Shown here one piece after another: positions 38,894 through 39,803 of a DNA stretch of 39,803 bases. The notes beneath the pieces are model-generated. The model was given only the letters and a program-made list of their open reading frames with translations. It was not told the DNA's origin and did no database searches. This stretch comes from a virus: positions 1 through 39,803 of IMG/VR virus record IMGVR_UViG_3300010332_000004. One strand, 5' to 3'. A program made the translations under genes and the position numbers. Within the stretch, counting starts at the first letter, position 1. Each line of letters starts with the position of its first letter.

Positions 38894-39458
38894 GCAATTC
38901 CTCCAATACTTTTCTCGCTACTCGAGATCTACATTCCGGACAGAGTTCCTTCGAGAACGCTAGCAGTAAGTTCTTTACGTTGATTTCCTGCTTGTAGGAG
39001 ATCTGAATCACGGGCTTAATCTGTCTCTCAGCGTATTGAACAAGCGATACAAGGTTCTTTCTCATCTGTTCGATGTTGGCTCTTTGCTCACGAAGGTACT
39101 CTAATAGGTCTTGAGTTTCACCAGACTTCGCTGCTTCCTCAATCAATTCATCGAGAAGCTGGTCCCTTGCCTCCATTTTGTATATCAGCGACTGCATCTT
39201 TCTGCGGAATTCCTTGTAAATCTCTTCGATCAATTCCTCTTCAGACTTGCCATTCTTCATTGCCTCTTCGATTTCTGCTCTTCTCAGCGATTCGAGATAT
39301 CTCGCTACTGCCATTCTGGAAAAGTTCTTGAGCTCTGGATACATCTCGCCGTAGGTCTCTCTGATGTATTTGGCTATCGCTGATGCACTCTTGCCCTCTT
39401 CCTTCATCGATTTGATAATGCTTTCCAATCCATACTTCTTGATTTTCGACACATTCAT
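38886..39458 (-). CDS. terS: Terminase small subunit-like DNA-binding protein
   Basis: The ATG at 39458 is 10 nt after GGAGG and is preferred to the frame start at 39512. The product (190 residues) has an N-terminal helix-turn-helix-like region ('LESIIKSMKEEGKSASAIAKYIRETYG...NFSRMAVARYLESLRR'), a long coiled coil (about 60-140) for oligomerisation, and a C-terminal 'CPECRSRVARKVLEELHE' with a CxxC pair. This order and its place before terL fit TerS, which recognises the packaging site. A perfect 16-bp palindrome lies just upstream. Confidence 0.75.
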   Translation of the reverse strand: MNVSKIKKYGLESIIKSMKEEGKSASAIAKYIRETYGEMYPELKNFSRMAVARYLESLRRAEIEEAMKNGKSEEELIEEIYKEFRRKMQSLIYKMEARDQLLDELIEEAAKSGETQDLLEYLREQRANIEQMRKNLVSLVQYAERQIKPVIQISYKQEINVKNLLLAFSKELCPECRSRVARKVLEELHE

Positions 39459-39473
39459 GTTATCAATCCCTCC

Positions 39474-39489
39474 ACCTGTCCGGACAGGT
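39474..39489. promoter_or_regulatory. Perfect 16-bp palindrome upstream of terS
   Basis: The sequence ACCTGTCCGGACAGGT is its own reverse complement. It lies 16 bp before the terS start, with its inner edge touching the GGTGGAGGG ribosome binding site. Such a position suits an operator for a dimeric repressor, possibly TerS itself, or a packaging recognition site. It lies in the divergent region between terS and the small plus-strand gene. Confidence 0.6.
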
Positions 39490-39512
39490 CCCGGCCATAG
39501 CTTTCGCCACAC

Positions 39513-39631
39513 CCTTCAGTTCACAAACTGCTCTCCACTTTAATAATATTGCAGTCGTAAAACGCTTATTGTATTTAAATGTTTCGTTAGTCAGCCGGCC
39601 GAAATGAATTAATTCTGTGGAGGTGATAGAC
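39513..39631. promoter_or_regulatory. Divergent promoter region
   Basis: The region holds GTATTTAAATG (TATA-like core 39572-39580), about 50-60 bp before the plus-strand small gene, and AATATTATTAAAG (minus-strand reading, about 39538-39550), which could serve the structural operon. CCGGCC occurs at both ends (near 39491 and 39595). GGAGGTGAT at 39619-39627 is the ribosome binding site of the plus-strand gene. No gene is seen inside. Confidence 0.5.
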
Positions 39632-39772
39632 TTGCCGAGGAGATATCTACCACGATTTCCACTCTTTGATCTCACGCCAATAATCTTTCTGCTGCTGTTA
39701 ATTGTCTTTCCACTCGGAGCTCTCGCCCTGCTGTTCTTGTGGATCTTATGTGGACCAGTGGCTGAACACTAA
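39632..39772 (+). CDS. Small membrane protein with TTG start
   Basis: A 46-residue frame starts at TTG 39632, 4 nt after a perfect GGAGGTGAT. The product has a basic front (MPRRYLPRF), one long hydrophobic stretch (about 15-42, 'PIIFLLLLIVFPLGALALLF') and a short tail ending AEH. The strong ribosome binding site decides in favour of this non-ATG start over the antisense frame at 39463-39675. It is the first gene of a rightward unit divergent from the structural operon. Function unknown; a membrane or lysis-related role is possible. Confidence 0.6.
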   Translation: MPRRYLPRFPLFDLTPIIFLLLLIVFPLGALALLFLWILCGPVAEH

Positions 39773-39803
39773 TTCCGTGCACTGAGCAATAATTGACTAA
39801 GTC

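Noticed and set aside
39463-39675. Minus-strand 70-residue frame at the right end
   Set aside because: It lies antisense to the TTG-started gene with a perfect GGAGGTGAT, overlaps the terS control region, and has no ribosome binding site.
1-39803. tRNA genes, rRNA genes, insertion sequences, integrase or attachment sites
   Set aside because: None was seen by eye on either strand. Without a dedicated search, a divergent tRNA or a short att site cannot be excluded.

Overview
The window reads as part of the genome of a tailed (head-tail, Caudoviricetes-type) virus of an archaeon, probably a strict anaerobe. The viral assignment rests on an almost complete packaging, head and tail gene set on the minus strand: TerS, TerL, portal, prohead proteases, HK97-fold capsid protein, connectors, tail tube, tape measure, hub and fibre. 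The archaeal assignment rests on an Alba-family DNA-binding protein between terminase and portal, TATA-like promoter boxes about 37 nt upstream of start codons, and strong GGAGGTGAT ribosome binding sites. The anaerobic inference comes from an oxygen-sensitive class III ribonucleotide reductase with its radical-SAM activase. No sheath gene is visible and the tape measure is 1381 residues, so a long non-contractile (siphovirus-like) tail is most likely. No tRNA, rRNA, CRISPR array, integrase or chromosomal housekeeping gene is seen. Viruses of methane-oxidising or methanogenic archaea would fit, but the host cannot be fixed from this sequence alone.

Layout. Positions 1-10263 (plus strand) form a dense auxiliary operon. 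In order it holds the end of an Hsp20/CS-fold-like gene, a membrane HExxH metallopeptidase, an alkaline-phosphatase-superfamily enzyme, a CysD-like ATP-pyrophosphatase, a second alkaline-phosphatase-superfamily enzyme, a GT-A glycosyltransferase, a radical-SAM/SPASM enzyme, a second glycosyltransferase, a DUF2061 membrane protein, nrdD and nrdG, a small coiled-coil protein, a membrane-anchored papain/transglutaminase-like peptidase and a small conserved protein. Positions 10264-10574 are a convergent non-coding region with a long hairpin and two near-identical 44-bp TATA-containing units. Positions 10575-39458 (minus strand) hold the structural module, transcribed from terS leftwards to the tail fibre. 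Positions 39459-39631 are a divergent control region, followed by a small plus-strand membrane peptide.

The most unusual part is 27921-35355, between portal and capsid protein, where a virus normally has only protease and scaffold. It holds a HIT-like protein, a metallo-beta-lactamase/ASCH-like/ATP-dependent DNA ligase fusion with all ligase motifs, an ATP-grasp enzyme resembling PurD, a protein resembling the 3'-phosphoesterase domain of LigD, and a nucleotidyltransferase fused to a prohead protease and a scaffold-like tail. Together these look like a nucleic-acid end-healing and sealing (or nucleotidylation) set co-expressed with head assembly. I propose it as the candidate undescribed system of this window; its function is inference.

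How the genes work together. TerS/TerL package DNA through the portal. Two protease-like proteins mature the head built from the capsid and DUF2190-like proteins. Adaptor, head-closure, gp10-like and tail-terminator proteins join head to tail. Two paralogous tube proteins, a G/T-type chaperone pair and the tape measure build the tail. The hub and a DUF2341-containing fibre form the tip. The plus-strand operon would supply deoxynucleotides under anoxia and may modify a cell or virion surface glycan.
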